Positions 44,101-51,662 of a stretch of DNA of 64,000 bases are shown piece after piece. A program made the translations under genes and the position numbers. The notes beneath the pieces were generated by a model that was not told where the DNA came from, ran no database searches, and saw only the letters and a program-made list of their open reading frames with translations. Where the stretch lies: the NCBI RefSeq assembly GCF_000416985.1, contig NZ_ATDL01000018.1:124001-188000 (forward strand), given 5' to 3'. This stretch comes from Sphingobacterium paucimobilis HER1398 (GTDB taxonomy: Bacteria > Bacteroidota > Bacteroidia > Sphingobacteriales > Sphingobacteriaceae). Each line of letters starts with the position of its first letter. Position 1 is the stretch's first letter.

Positions 44101-44627
44101 CTGATCTGTAAATGCACCGGAAACTTGGCTGCCGTTATCCTGAAACTTCCTTTAGCATCCGTTACTACTGTCGCATACTTGCCCGAGCTGCTGTATTTAA
44201 TAATAGCTCCAGCAATAGCCTCTCCCTTTTCATCAATAATACGCCCTACTACATCCTGTTTTACCGCTTTCCGCATATTATTTGGGTTAGACTTAATGAT
44301 CACGGTTTTCTTGTGCAGGGTATAGTCCAAGGGTAATCCTTCAAAAAGGGCATCCAGCACCTCTTTGATATCTCCTTTGACCGATACATCCACACGTGTA
44401 CCCGAAAAATCGCCTCCCTCCCAGAAAAAATGATAACCACTGTCCTTTTTTAAGGATTCAAAAATCTGGCTCAGACTTTTCTGTTTGGCCTCTACATTCA
44501 ACGTTTGTGCATACGAAAATCCGGGTGTACTCTGCATGAGATACAGACAGAATAAAGCTGTACCAACCTGTTTTACTACAGGAATACCGCTCCATCTCCA
44601 GTTTTTTCTAAAAGTAAACTGCTTCAT
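41127..44627 (-). CDS. SusC-type TonB-dependent transporter with STN domain (system A)
   Basis: 1166 residues: signal peptide to about 41 (GFSYAQ); a secretin/TonB short N-terminal (STN) domain at about 43-113 (LSQIFESLKKDSGYHFFWEG, LDYTLHKKTVIIK), which signals to a FecR anti-sigma factor; a carboxypeptidase-regulatory-like domain at about 125-205; a TonB-box-like DIVYTGYQ; the plug with DMRVRGGSSLRAGTAPLMVVDG and SNGVIVITTKKG; then the beta-barrel ending in VVTFGLNFTL. It follows FecR by 26 bp. Substrate-bound signalling through FecR to the sigma factor upstream is the expected regulation. Confidence 0.94.
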   Translation of the reverse strand: MKQFTFRKNWRWSGIPVVKQVGTALFCLYLMQSTPGFSYAQTLNVEAKQKSLSQIFESLKKDSGYHFFWEGGDFSGTRVDVSVKGDIKEVLDALFEGLPLDYTLHKKTVIIKSNPNNMRKAVKQDVVGRIIDEKGEAIAGAIIKYSSSGKYATVVTDAKGSFRITAAKFPVHLQISYLGYKPQDYVVEAANQPVLVQLRVAETQIEDVDIVYTGYQSISRENTTGASAGVKEEEIERRNNSSLDNILENSVPGLNSYTTPDGKADMRVRGGSSLRAGTAPLMVVDGFPATIMPDVNEITDIRVLKDAAAAAIWGSQASNGVIVITTKKGKIGGPVIQYAGNLRVQMRPDYSALQRANAAQVIDYEKEQYDKGYINSSRFRGTSAGYSQSIGIINAYDRNEIDLAERDRQLGLLAEMDNQSQVDDLLLRNAVNQKHFLSISGGSDRFSYYTGANFDYSVAGTRGTQDKNMVLTNRMTYKLADFVSLRSNIAMEYGWGNQGYSSLMEEIRKLQPYQMLKDENGNLVNNYFGYNKIENDRLLGLGYLDYGMNLVQETNLANNRTSGFGVRSIFGLDWKIIDGLTVSNDFVYERLGGRQRNLNDEQSLFTRNLINRFTTYDATTKKYEKMIPIGDVLDVTNSSSRRIASRNQANYQKTLLDKHYINVLVGFDISKYITDDTQQRLLGYNDELNSSQDIDAKVLAKGIRDWENKLQSYYASSYNQMRFKENREYSFYSTLAYTYDRRYTISGSFRNDYSNLFGADPKLRKTPLWSVGGKWLAHNEAFFNTDFISELSFRTTVGVTGNFDRDGQTTTYLTATRFFNTIADSFVARLQTPPNDKLRWESTRTVNAGVDVGVLHNRFTLSLDYYDKYSYDLLGSQTLDPTVGLTNASINAAELSNKGLELGLTAGIIRNKEFSWDTRVNFAYNKSNVLYNRITDTNPVINRPRNVVPYLEGYERESLWSYRWAGLDEQGRPQTYDENGDKVLEPVLASLELNGTSRPLYSGSWNNEFMYKGFNLSIFTVFNAGQKARMEMPSMDGYATNSAYNNKIANRWKQAGDEQKTDIPALVSQDDFDEYGQSIMRLATLSSNSVFDASFLRIREIQLGYTVSDRKILRQLPFKSIRAVAQINNVYLWKANKSGIDPEAVSGATYQLPQPKVVTFGLNFTL

Positions 44628-44653
44628 AAAATACGATTAGATTAGAATTATTA

Positions 44654-45811
44654 TTATTGTGTTAGTTTTACAACCATTTGATTGTCTCTGTTATAAACGC
44701 GGTACTTCATCTTATCCTGTATCAGGATATCCAACACCTCATTGAGTGTATATGATTTCGGGATATCACCATGATACTCTCCCTTAGGAATTCCCTGCTC
44801 TATCTCAAAGCGTATAGGATACCATCGTGCCAGCTGTTGACATACCTCTTCCAGTGAGGCCCCATGGAAACTAAAGTAACCGTCACGCCAAGTCTGCGGC
44901 TCAGACTCGCTGATATTTTTGAAATCAAGGAGATTATTTTCCCGGTTAAACAGACCTTGTTGCCCCGGTTTGAGCAACACTGTTTTGTCCGTTCGATCCG
45001 AAGCATTCAGCGTCTGTAATTTGACCGATCCCTCGTAAAGACTCGTACTCGAGACCGGTTCGTCTACGTAGCTCTTAATCCGAAACTTAGTTCCTAATAC
45101 CTCAACTACCTGTTTCTCTGAATGCACTTGAAATGTAGCGAAATGATGGGCATCGATGGGTTGTTTGGCCACCTCAAAGTATGCCTCTCCCTGCAAAAAT
45201 ACAGTTCTGTCCTTACTGCCCAATTGCTTCGCAAATGTCAGTTCCGAAGCTGCATTCAACCAGACCTTCGAACCATCCGGCAATAATATTTTACTCTCCG
45301 TACCTATTGGTGTACGTACCGTATGCTTAGCATTCACCTCCTCGGCTACGCCCTCTCGGTATTCATAGGCGATATAACCATCCTCGGTTTTATAGAGCAG
45401 CAAGTCCTCCGACAGCAAGGTATCACCAACTGCTATCGTGTTGATCGAAATAGACTTATTATCAGCCGTAATAAACTGAGCAGATGCGGCTGTATCCACT
45501 TTCACAATCAGTGGCTCTTCTTTCGATTGCTCCGGTTCCATACGAAGTACTGCCGTACCTATTCCCACCAACAGCACTACTGCCGCTGCCGCCCATTTGT
45601 ACCAAGGCTTGATAACAGAAATACGCTTCTCGCTTACTTCTGGTAATTGACGACCAATACGATCCAATCGAAACTGCATTTCCGCTTCGTCGATAAAAGC
45701 AGGCTCCTGGGCACGGTTATTATACCAGCGGTATAGTGCATACCGTTCCTCCTCGGAGATATCTCCGCTATTATATTTCGCTATTAATTTCTGTACTTCT
45801 TCAGGTATCAT
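44654..45811 (-). CDS. FecR-family anti-sigma factor (system A)
   Basis: 385 residues from the ATG at 45811 (MIPEEVQKL); the frame extends to 45847 without signal. A cytoplasmic N-terminal part (SGDISEEERYALYRWYNN) is followed by one membrane helix at about 79-95, then the periplasmic FecR domain (VRTPIGTESKILLPDGSKVWLNAASELTF, FLQGEAYFEVAK, HSEKQVVEVLGTKFRIKSY) and a C-terminal DUF4974-type domain (SFHGASLEEVCQQLARWYPIRFE). It transmits the SusC STN signal to the sigma factor encoded 74 bp upstream. Confidence 0.92.
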   Translation of the reverse strand: MIPEEVQKLIAKYNSGDISEEERYALYRWYNNRAQEPAFIDEAEMQFRLDRIGRQLPEVSEKRISVIKPWYKWAAAAVVLLVGIGTAVLRMEPEQSKEEPLIVKVDTAASAQFITADNKSISINTIAVGDTLLSEDLLLYKTEDGYIAYEYREGVAEEVNAKHTVRTPIGTESKILLPDGSKVWLNAASELTFAKQLGSKDRTVFLQGEAYFEVAKQPIDAHHFATFQVHSEKQVVEVLGTKFRIKSYVDEPVSSTSLYEGSVKLQTLNASDRTDKTVLLKPGQQGLFNRENNLLDFKNISESEPQTWRDGYFSFHGASLEEVCQQLARWYPIRFEIEQGIPKGEYHGDIPKSYTLNEVLDILIQDKMKYRVYNRDNQMVVKLTQ

Positions 45812-45885
45812 GGTCAATGATAAAAATTGCTTATATAGATAAAACAATTTTAACGACCAAAGGATATATAAGAGTTTGAGAATTA

Positions 45886-46455
45886 TTAACCAACAACCAT
45901 TAAAGTAATGATTACCAGTATATTATTTTTCAATATTTTTAAAGCTTTGGACACTTGTAGTTTCGATGTTCCTTCGGTGATCTGCAAAAGAGCAGCTATT
46001 TCCTTATGGCTAAGGCCTTCTTTTCTGCTCAGCAGAAAGATTTCTTGCATACGCTGGGGCAGCTTCTTGATTTCGGTCTCGATGATCGTCGCAAGTTCCT
46101 TTTCTAACACCCACTGATCCGAAGCCTCCACATCTATTTTTTGCTGATAAACTGCATGTTCCAGATACTTCTCGATTACTTTATCATGCTTCAACTTGTT
46201 GAGCACCCTATTGCGCGTCATACTATAGAGGTACCCCGAGATACCGATACCATCAGGAATAAGCGCTCTTTTTTCCCAAAGATCGGTATACACCTCCTGT
46301 ATCACATCTTCCGTATCATCCATATCTCGCAATATGGCATAGGCATGCCTGAACAGCAATTCCCGATATTGTTTGAAAGCCATATCAAATGCCAAACCGT
46401 TCCCCTCTTTAATGAGTTGACCCAAGTTCTCTTCTTTGATAACAGGAGATTTCAT
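45886..46455 (-). CDS. ECF sigma factor, FecI-like (system A)
   Basis: 189 residues from the ATG at 46455 (MKSPVIKEENL). The frame extends upstream to 46533, but a full promoter lies there. Region 2 (FKQYRELLFRHAYAILRD, DTEDVIQEVYTDLW, YLYSMTRNRVLN) and region 4 (LPQRMQEIFLLSRKEGLSHKEIAALLQITEGT) are clear. The protein ends with an unusual hydrophobic stretch (NILVIITLMVVG). It should direct transcription of the downstream FecR-SusC-SusD-TlpA genes. Confidence 0.93.
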   Translation of the reverse strand: MKSPVIKEENLGQLIKEGNGLAFDMAFKQYRELLFRHAYAILRDMDDTEDVIQEVYTDLWEKRALIPDGIGISGYLYSMTRNRVLNKLKHDKVIEKYLEHAVYQQKIDVEASDQWVLEKELATIIETEIKKLPQRMQEIFLLSRKEGLSHKEIAALLQITEGTSKLQVSKALKILKNNILVIITLMVVG

Positions 46456-46502
46456 ATCGCTCAGGATAAGTTTTGGATTAGTAATAAATGCATATAAAGT
46501 GC

Positions 46503-46533
46503 CAAACTTAGTAAATGAGCGAAGAAAATACAA
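46503..46533 (-). promoter_or_regulatory. Candidate promoter for sigma/FecR operon A (TTG-N20-TAAGTTTG)
   Basis: On the minus strand, TAAGTTTG (complement of 46503-46510) matches the Bacteroidota -7 box, and TTG (complement of 46531-46533) stands exactly 20 bp upstream. The leader to the sigma start at 46455 would be about 40 nt. The -33 TTG overlaps the terminator hairpin of the operon upstream. Confidence 0.6.
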
Positions 46534-46566
46534 GAAAGCCGCACTTCTTTCGAAATACGGCTTTCT
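46533..46566 (-). terminator. Terminator of the discoidin/EEP/SusCD operon
   Basis: AGAAAGCCG (46533-46541) and CGGCTTTCT (46558-46566) form a 9-bp stem with a 16-nt loop about 20 bp after the stop of the discoidin-domain gene. The T tail is short. Confidence 0.65.
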
Positions 46567-46586
46567 GACACAACTTAATAAACTAC

Positions 46587-47711
46587 TTACTCGCCATAAA
46601 TATGGATATCTCCAAACACGGCATAAGTTTTACTAGCCCTTAACATGTCTATACGAATATATCTTGCGGTATGAACGTAAGGCAATAGATACATTTGTTC
46701 GCCCTCTACTGTACGATTAAACTCAACCTGGAAAATCGGATTGGGGTCTTTACTTGCATTTGCGTATACATACTTATCAGCAAAAGTGACACCATCGGTA
46801 CTCAAAGAAATATTATTGTCCCAAGAAGAATAATCCTCATCTCCAAATTTTCGACTAAGACTCAAGCCCTGTATCTTATGTTCACGTTTCAGATCGATAA
46901 TGACATAATGAGGATATTTGACCGCCGTTCCAGAAACCTTGGTCCTCCAGTACGTTCTCGGATTACCATCCAGCAGATTTGTGGCTGGAGCCTGCTCCGA
47001 TACCGTCTCTTCCGAGGACGCCACAATCGTCCAACCATCATTCTCTATCCTTTTAAATCCTAGTGCAGGTCTCACAGTAAAAGTTTTTACCCTCGTATTT
47101 ATATTGTTATCATATTTTACCTGAACTAACATTGTATAATTATTATTCATGTCGAGATTCGGTATCGTGTATTCCCTAATGAGGCGATCCGCTTCCAACT
47201 CTAGGGACTTATCATCATATTTAATCTCAATAATTGCGGATAGATCCTTAGAGTTTTCCCATACGACACGCGCACCACCTCCGCCCCCATAAATTTGGAT
47301 ACCATTCAGCAGTTTCTCTAACTCATCACTAGGAGCGAGCTCCACGAGCTTACGGCCTTTTACACTCATCTCCTCGGCAAACTCATTAGATACAGAAGAA
47401 AAAGCTCTTACAAAAAACTTATAGACAGCATCGCTCTTTAAATTGACCGCTATCGACGAATACTTCTCTGAAATTGGTTCTACAATGATAATCTTTTCAC
47501 CTCCTTCCAAATAACTGACTTCCACCTTATCATAAGTCCTATCACTAGGGTTCTCCCATATCAACCGTACTCCGGTATCAGCAGATTCGGCCATCAGGCC
47601 TATAACTCCCAATAACCTATTATCTATAGATTCCTCCTCTTTATCTTTACAGCTAAATAAACTGATTCCGATCAACAAGATCAAGAATCGTATTGCATAA
47701 GTCTGTTTCAT
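46587..47711 (-). CDS. DUF4998-type / F5/8 (discoidin) domain lipoprotein
   Basis: 374-residue surface lipoprotein, lipobox Cys21 (SLFSC). The N-terminal half has two fibronectin-like repeats in the style of DUF4998/DUF5000 proteins (VRLIWENPSDRTYDKVEVSY; ARVVWENSKDLSAIIEIKY). The C-terminal 150 residues form an F5/8 type C discoidin-like galactose-binding domain (ASSEETVSEQAPATNLLDGN, YWRTKVSG, YPHYVIIDLKREHKIQGLSL, ARYIRIDML, FGDIHIYGE). Predicted glycan-binding partner of the SusCD pair. It follows the SusE/F-like gene by one base and is last in the operon. Confidence 0.8.
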   Translation of the reverse strand: MKQTYAIRFLILLIGISLFSCKDKEEESIDNRLLGVIGLMAESADTGVRLIWENPSDRTYDKVEVSYLEGGEKIIIVEPISEKYSSIAVNLKSDAVYKFFVRAFSSVSNEFAEEMSVKGRKLVELAPSDELEKLLNGIQIYGGGGGARVVWENSKDLSAIIEIKYDDKSLELEADRLIREYTIPNLDMNNNYTMLVQVKYDNNINTRVKTFTVRPALGFKRIENDGWTIVASSEETVSEQAPATNLLDGNPRTYWRTKVSGTAVKYPHYVIIDLKREHKIQGLSLSRKFGDEDYSSWDNNISLSTDGVTFADKYVYANASKDPNPIFQVEFNRTVEGEQMYLLPYVHTARYIRIDMLRASKTYAVFGDIHIYGE

Positions 47712-47712
47712 T

Positions 47713-48837
47713 TTAGTTTATTTTAACAAATTTCACTTTCATACTTTCTACATCCAGCTCCACATCATAGCGTCCTGTCTGTTCCGCTGTTACTCGCCAC
47801 TTCCAATCTTTCAACATACTCACCATCACATCCAAATCTCTATCAATAGAACCATCTGGTTTCATCGGACGAAGCTGCAAAGTACCTGAAGAGAAGTTGG
47901 CCTCTGTTGAAAACTTAAGTTCACCTGCCACTAAATTCGTTGTTGTTCGACAAATATGAGGACGATTAGGATCCCATGTCATCAACACAGGATTAGTCCA
48001 TAGCGTAGGTGTAGCCGACCCTCCAAAATATATATTTGCATAAGGCACCTCTTGAATCGCAATACGCAGATTAGTTCTGTCAAACAGCACAGCATAGATT
48101 CCGTCCTTAGGTATTTCAAACCGATCAACACCTTCACCATTGTCCTCATTTACTTCTATCACGCTACCTCCTTCCCCTTTACCAAAAGATGGGAACTCCA
48201 CATCCATTACTTTAGCAATCAAAAACTCTCCTTTTTGCAGCTTTCCTCGCCAAGAATAAAGCTCTCCTGGCACAACTTCATTCATTTCGGAACTAGTACC
48301 TGCCGATATTACATCTCCATAGATGAATAAAGGCTTCGATTCTACATCAAACGGTTTAATAATTACATCACGTGTAGAATAGAGCGGTTTGATAAATTTA
48401 TCATCCGAACTCACCTGTGCAATCACCCTTATACTGACTGACACCTCACCTGTACCTTGTACTTTCCACTTCTCTCGCAGTATACGCTCCAGCTCTTCAT
48501 GCGTAAAGCTTATAAAAAACTGTTCTTTAGCCACTTCTATAGTAGGAATGGCTGTTGTAAATCCATTTTCAGTTACATCCATCTTAAACAGATATTTAAC
48601 CGGATACAATGCTTCAATGTCTTTTAGGGGTTCCCATGTTACCAACAAGGCCTGCACCCTACGTTTCGTAGGATCCAACTCGATTTTCTTTGCAGACACC
48701 TCCAGTACAATAGCGTCATCCACTCGATATTGACTGACCAAGTCTTCAAATGGTTCGAAAAGATTTGCTTCCTCTTTACAACCAAAGAAAAGCAGGACGA
48801 TAACGAATAAATATATTTTCTTCATCAGTTTCATCAT
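47713..48837 (-). CDS. SusE/SusF-like outer-membrane lipoprotein
   Basis: About 370-374 residues depending on the Met chosen (48837, 48834 or 48825; the first follows the endonuclease-like gene by 4 bp). Lipobox Cys in LLFFGC. N-terminal immunoglobulin-like repeat (VLEVSAKKIELDPTKRRVQALLVTWEPL, the SusE pattern) and later starch-binding-like beta domains with IYFGGSATPTLW and the C-terminal KDWKWRVTAEQTGRYDVELDVESMKVKFVKIN, typical of SusE/SusF. It would help bind the substrate at the cell surface. Confidence 0.78.
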   Translation of the reverse strand: MMKLMKKIYLFVIVLLFFGCKEEANLFEPFEDLVSQYRVDDAIVLEVSAKKIELDPTKRRVQALLVTWEPLKDIEALYPVKYLFKMDVTENGFTTAIPTIEVAKEQFFISFTHEELERILREKWKVQGTGEVSVSIRVIAQVSSDDKFIKPLYSTRDVIIKPFDVESKPLFIYGDVISAGTSSEMNEVVPGELYSWRGKLQKGEFLIAKVMDVEFPSFGKGEGGSVIEVNEDNGEGVDRFEIPKDGIYAVLFDRTNLRIAIQEVPYANIYFGGSATPTLWTNPVLMTWDPNRPHICRTTTNLVAGELKFSTEANFSSGTLQLRPMKPDGSIDRDLDVMVSMLKDWKWRVTAEQTGRYDVELDVESMKVKFVKIN

Positions 48838-48841
48838 AAAA

Positions 48842-49753
48842 TTAAAACTCAATATCAACACTTACAGGCAGGTGATCTGAAGCAATATTACCTGTTGTAA
48901 AGTCATCATCGATAACTTTATAACCGAGCACCTTTATAGACTTATTCACTAAAACATAGTCAATTCTCGACGTTGGCACCTTAGTAAGGTCATAGTCATA
49001 AAACGTACCTACAGGCCCCACTGCTGGACTAGTTGTCACTGTTTTGGAATCCCATAGTACCGAAGAACTAGTCAGCGTGGTCAATACATCCGTTGTAGGC
49101 TCTGCATTGAGATCGCCTGTCATTACCGCAGGATTATCTCCCGCGATCTCCTTGATCTTCTCTAACATCAACTTGGAAGACTCCAATCGTGCCACTGCTC
49201 CTTGATGATCATAGTGTACATTAAAGAAAAAGAAGATTTTTCCACTGACCAATTCCTTAAACTGAATCCATGTACAAATACGATTTATATTGGCGTCCCA
49301 ACCCTTCGAAGGCACAGCAGGTGTTTCAGACAGCCAAAAGGACCCTGTACTTAAGACATTGAATTTGTCTTTTCTAAAAAGAATGCCTGAGGTCTCCCCT
49401 TTTAACTTGCCGTCATCCCTTCCCACTGCGATATACTCATAATTTTTATCCATTACGATATCGTCCAATTGAGATATCACTCCTTCTTGCGTACCCAATA
49501 TATCAAATTCATGGGTATCAACTATCTTTCTGACCCATTGCTTTCGATTCGCCCAATCCTTTACCCCTAGATCACTGGATGTGATCAGGCGCAGATTATA
49601 GCTTCCAACATGTAGTTTCAACTTATTTTCGTTTTCTGTGGGGATCTCATCGATACCATCCTCAAAGTCCCGTATCAAGCCCTCTTTGCCTCCGCAACTC
49701 AACGCAAAGAAAGCAACGATAAACAATATCCAATATTTCATTGTTGTCTTCAT
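48842..49753 (-). CDS. Endonuclease/exonuclease/phosphatase-family lipoprotein
   Basis: 303 residues, lipobox Cys20 (FFALSC). The EEP fold is clear with its active-site residues: Asn53 in VGSYNLR, Glu90 in GTQEG, His180 in NVHYDHQG, Asp214/Asn216 in MTGDLNAEP, and Asp293-His294 in SDHLPV. The family cleaves phosphodiesters or phosphomonoesters (nucleic acid, phosphoinositides, sphingomyelin). A surface lipoprotein version inside a SusCD operon, one base after susD, suggests removal of phosphate-linked groups from the imported substrate (inference). It could instead be a surface nuclease. Confidence 0.88.
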   Translation of the reverse strand: MKTTMKYWILFIVAFFALSCGGKEGLIRDFEDGIDEIPTENENKLKLHVGSYNLRLITSSDLGVKDWANRKQWVRKIVDTHEFDILGTQEGVISQLDDIVMDKNYEYIAVGRDDGKLKGETSGILFRKDKFNVLSTGSFWLSETPAVPSKGWDANINRICTWIQFKELVSGKIFFFFNVHYDHQGAVARLESSKLMLEKIKEIAGDNPAVMTGDLNAEPTTDVLTTLTSSSVLWDSKTVTTSPAVGPVGTFYDYDLTKVPTSRIDYVLVNKSIKVLGYKVIDDDFTTGNIASDHLPVSVDIEF

Positions 49754-49754
49754 T

Positions 49755-51650
49755 TTACCAATATTTATTCTGTACGAGATTACTATTATTATCCAAGTAA
49801 GTCTGATAGATAGGCCATAGATAATTTCGTTTGCCGAAAGATCTAGTCATGTATGCCGTTCTTGTATAAAAACTATTATTATTTGCACTTCGGTTCATGC
49901 CATAGATAGGCGTTTTAAAAATCTCCTCACCGATTTTCCATCTACGGATATCATTATAGCGAATATCGCCTTCCAGCGCAAACTCGACTCGGCGTTCTTT
50001 TCGAATCAGTTCTCGAACAGTTTCCTGATCACTTGCGACATTGATTTGATCGCTATTTGAACCATAGCTAGGTATCCCAGCCCTTTCCCTAATCAAATTC
50101 ACATACTTCATAATATCAGGATTACCCGGATCAGACTCATTCAAAGCTTCGGCATAATTCAAATAAAACTCGCCCAGACGCAAAATAATAGCTGGCTGAT
50201 AAGGCACATTTCCATTTTTAGGATCCGCCTCCGGATTAATACCTTTTCTATTCAAATAGCCACTTTGTGGCGAATCATGTGTAGGCCCTCCATCCACACC
50301 ACCGCTTTTAAAAGCAGTCTTACGGCCCGCACGAGGTATCCATTGGTTATCATGCCATAGAGTAATATAGAATCTAGGCTCCCGATTGATATACATATTA
50401 TATGTTCCTACATCCGATACGAGACCTTCCGTCTTGGCGGCATCCCCGAGATTATATTTCGTATTGGGATAGATATTCGCAGCAGTTGAAAACCCCGTCT
50501 CCACATAACCTGAAGCCGGATTCACAATCGGACCACCATTAGCATCATAACCGGTAATCGGTGATCGTCCATTTTTCATAAAAAAAGCATCGACCAAGTT
50601 CTGTGTCGAACCAAAATAACCTGAACCTCCAACAAATCCTCGCGGATTACCTATTGAATTGTACCAATTGCGCGCATTAGTAGCACGGCCAAAAATAATT
50701 TCTTTATTCACATTCGCAGTTTTCAAGAAAAGATTCTGAAAGGATAAAAAGGGATCTATTTTACCATTTCCATAAAACTCTTTGTATAACTCATAGTTAC
50801 CTTGTTCCGCCAAATCCAAAAATTCGCGGGTCAAATCCGCTGCTCGCTTCCACTTATCAGCATCATAATTCTGTGGAAAAACAGCCTTACCATCGGGGTT
50901 TACTACATCTGCAAAGTCGGTATTACCATTGAACAGTGGCGATGCAGCATACAAAGCCAGCCGAGCACGTAGGGCCATACATATCCCTTTATTGGGCCTT
51001 CCAAACATTTGATCGGGATTACTGTAGTTGACAGGGAGCAAAGTCGCTAATTCAGTGTATTCCTTGTCTAGCCATGCCACAATCTCATCTACTGGAGTAC
51101 GTGGTAGTACCATCTTTTCCAAAGGTGTATCCTGATAGAACATGGTAGTGACCAATGGAAACGCACCATATATTTCCAGCATTTTATGATAATAGAAAGC
51201 AATCAAAAAGCGTGCTTCCAATTTCATCTGTCGCACCATCTCCGCCGTTTGTCCTTGATCCTGCAGAGGCTTGACATTTTCAATAAACAACATTGCCGAA
51301 CGCACATCTTTGTACGCATTGCCCCATATATCGATCGGCGGCTGCATTGTTGGGTTTACCCCTCCCTGATTATTGGCCACAATCCATTTCCAGTATTCAT
51401 TAAACTGTCCCATCGCTATCGCAATCTGGGCATCGTCAGTAAAAAAAACTGAACCCCATTGCCGCGTGTAATCCATCAAAGGATCGGGCACTTTATTATA
51501 TACACCAGCCAACCATTCTTCTGTCCGTTGCCTATCGTTGAATACCATCTCCATAGTCAGGGCATCATCGGGCATCTTATCTAAAAATTTGTTACAAGAA
51601 CTCAGCACCAGGCTTCCTGTACACATACATATCCATATCAATTTTTTCAT
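49755..51650 (-). CDS. SusD/RagB-family lipoprotein, large type (FecIR system B)
   Basis: 631 residues, lipobox Cys19 (LVLSSC). N-terminal NKFLDKMPDDALTMEMVF and GVYNKVPDP, long TPR-like helical body, and C-terminal SusD signature (AIILRLGEFYLNYAEALNES, YVNLIRERAGIP, LIRKERRVEFALEGDIRYNDIRRW, ending YLWPIYQ..NLVQNKYW). It is longer than the other two SusD proteins here, which often goes with large or complex glycans. Gap to susC 12 bp. Confidence 0.94.
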   Translation of the reverse strand: MKKLIWICMCTGSLVLSSCNKFLDKMPDDALTMEMVFNDRQRTEEWLAGVYNKVPDPLMDYTRQWGSVFFTDDAQIAIAMGQFNEYWKWIVANNQGGVNPTMQPPIDIWGNAYKDVRSAMLFIENVKPLQDQGQTAEMVRQMKLEARFLIAFYYHKMLEIYGAFPLVTTMFYQDTPLEKMVLPRTPVDEIVAWLDKEYTELATLLPVNYSNPDQMFGRPNKGICMALRARLALYAASPLFNGNTDFADVVNPDGKAVFPQNYDADKWKRAADLTREFLDLAEQGNYELYKEFYGNGKIDPFLSFQNLFLKTANVNKEIIFGRATNARNWYNSIGNPRGFVGGSGYFGSTQNLVDAFFMKNGRSPITGYDANGGPIVNPASGYVETGFSTAANIYPNTKYNLGDAAKTEGLVSDVGTYNMYINREPRFYITLWHDNQWIPRAGRKTAFKSGGVDGGPTHDSPQSGYLNRKGINPEADPKNGNVPYQPAIILRLGEFYLNYAEALNESDPGNPDIMKYVNLIRERAGIPSYGSNSDQINVASDQETVRELIRKERRVEFALEGDIRYNDIRRWKIGEEIFKTPIYGMNRSANNNSFYTRTAYMTRSFGKRNYLWPIYQTYLDNNSNLVQNKYW

Positions 51651-51662
51651 GTCAGTCTCTTT

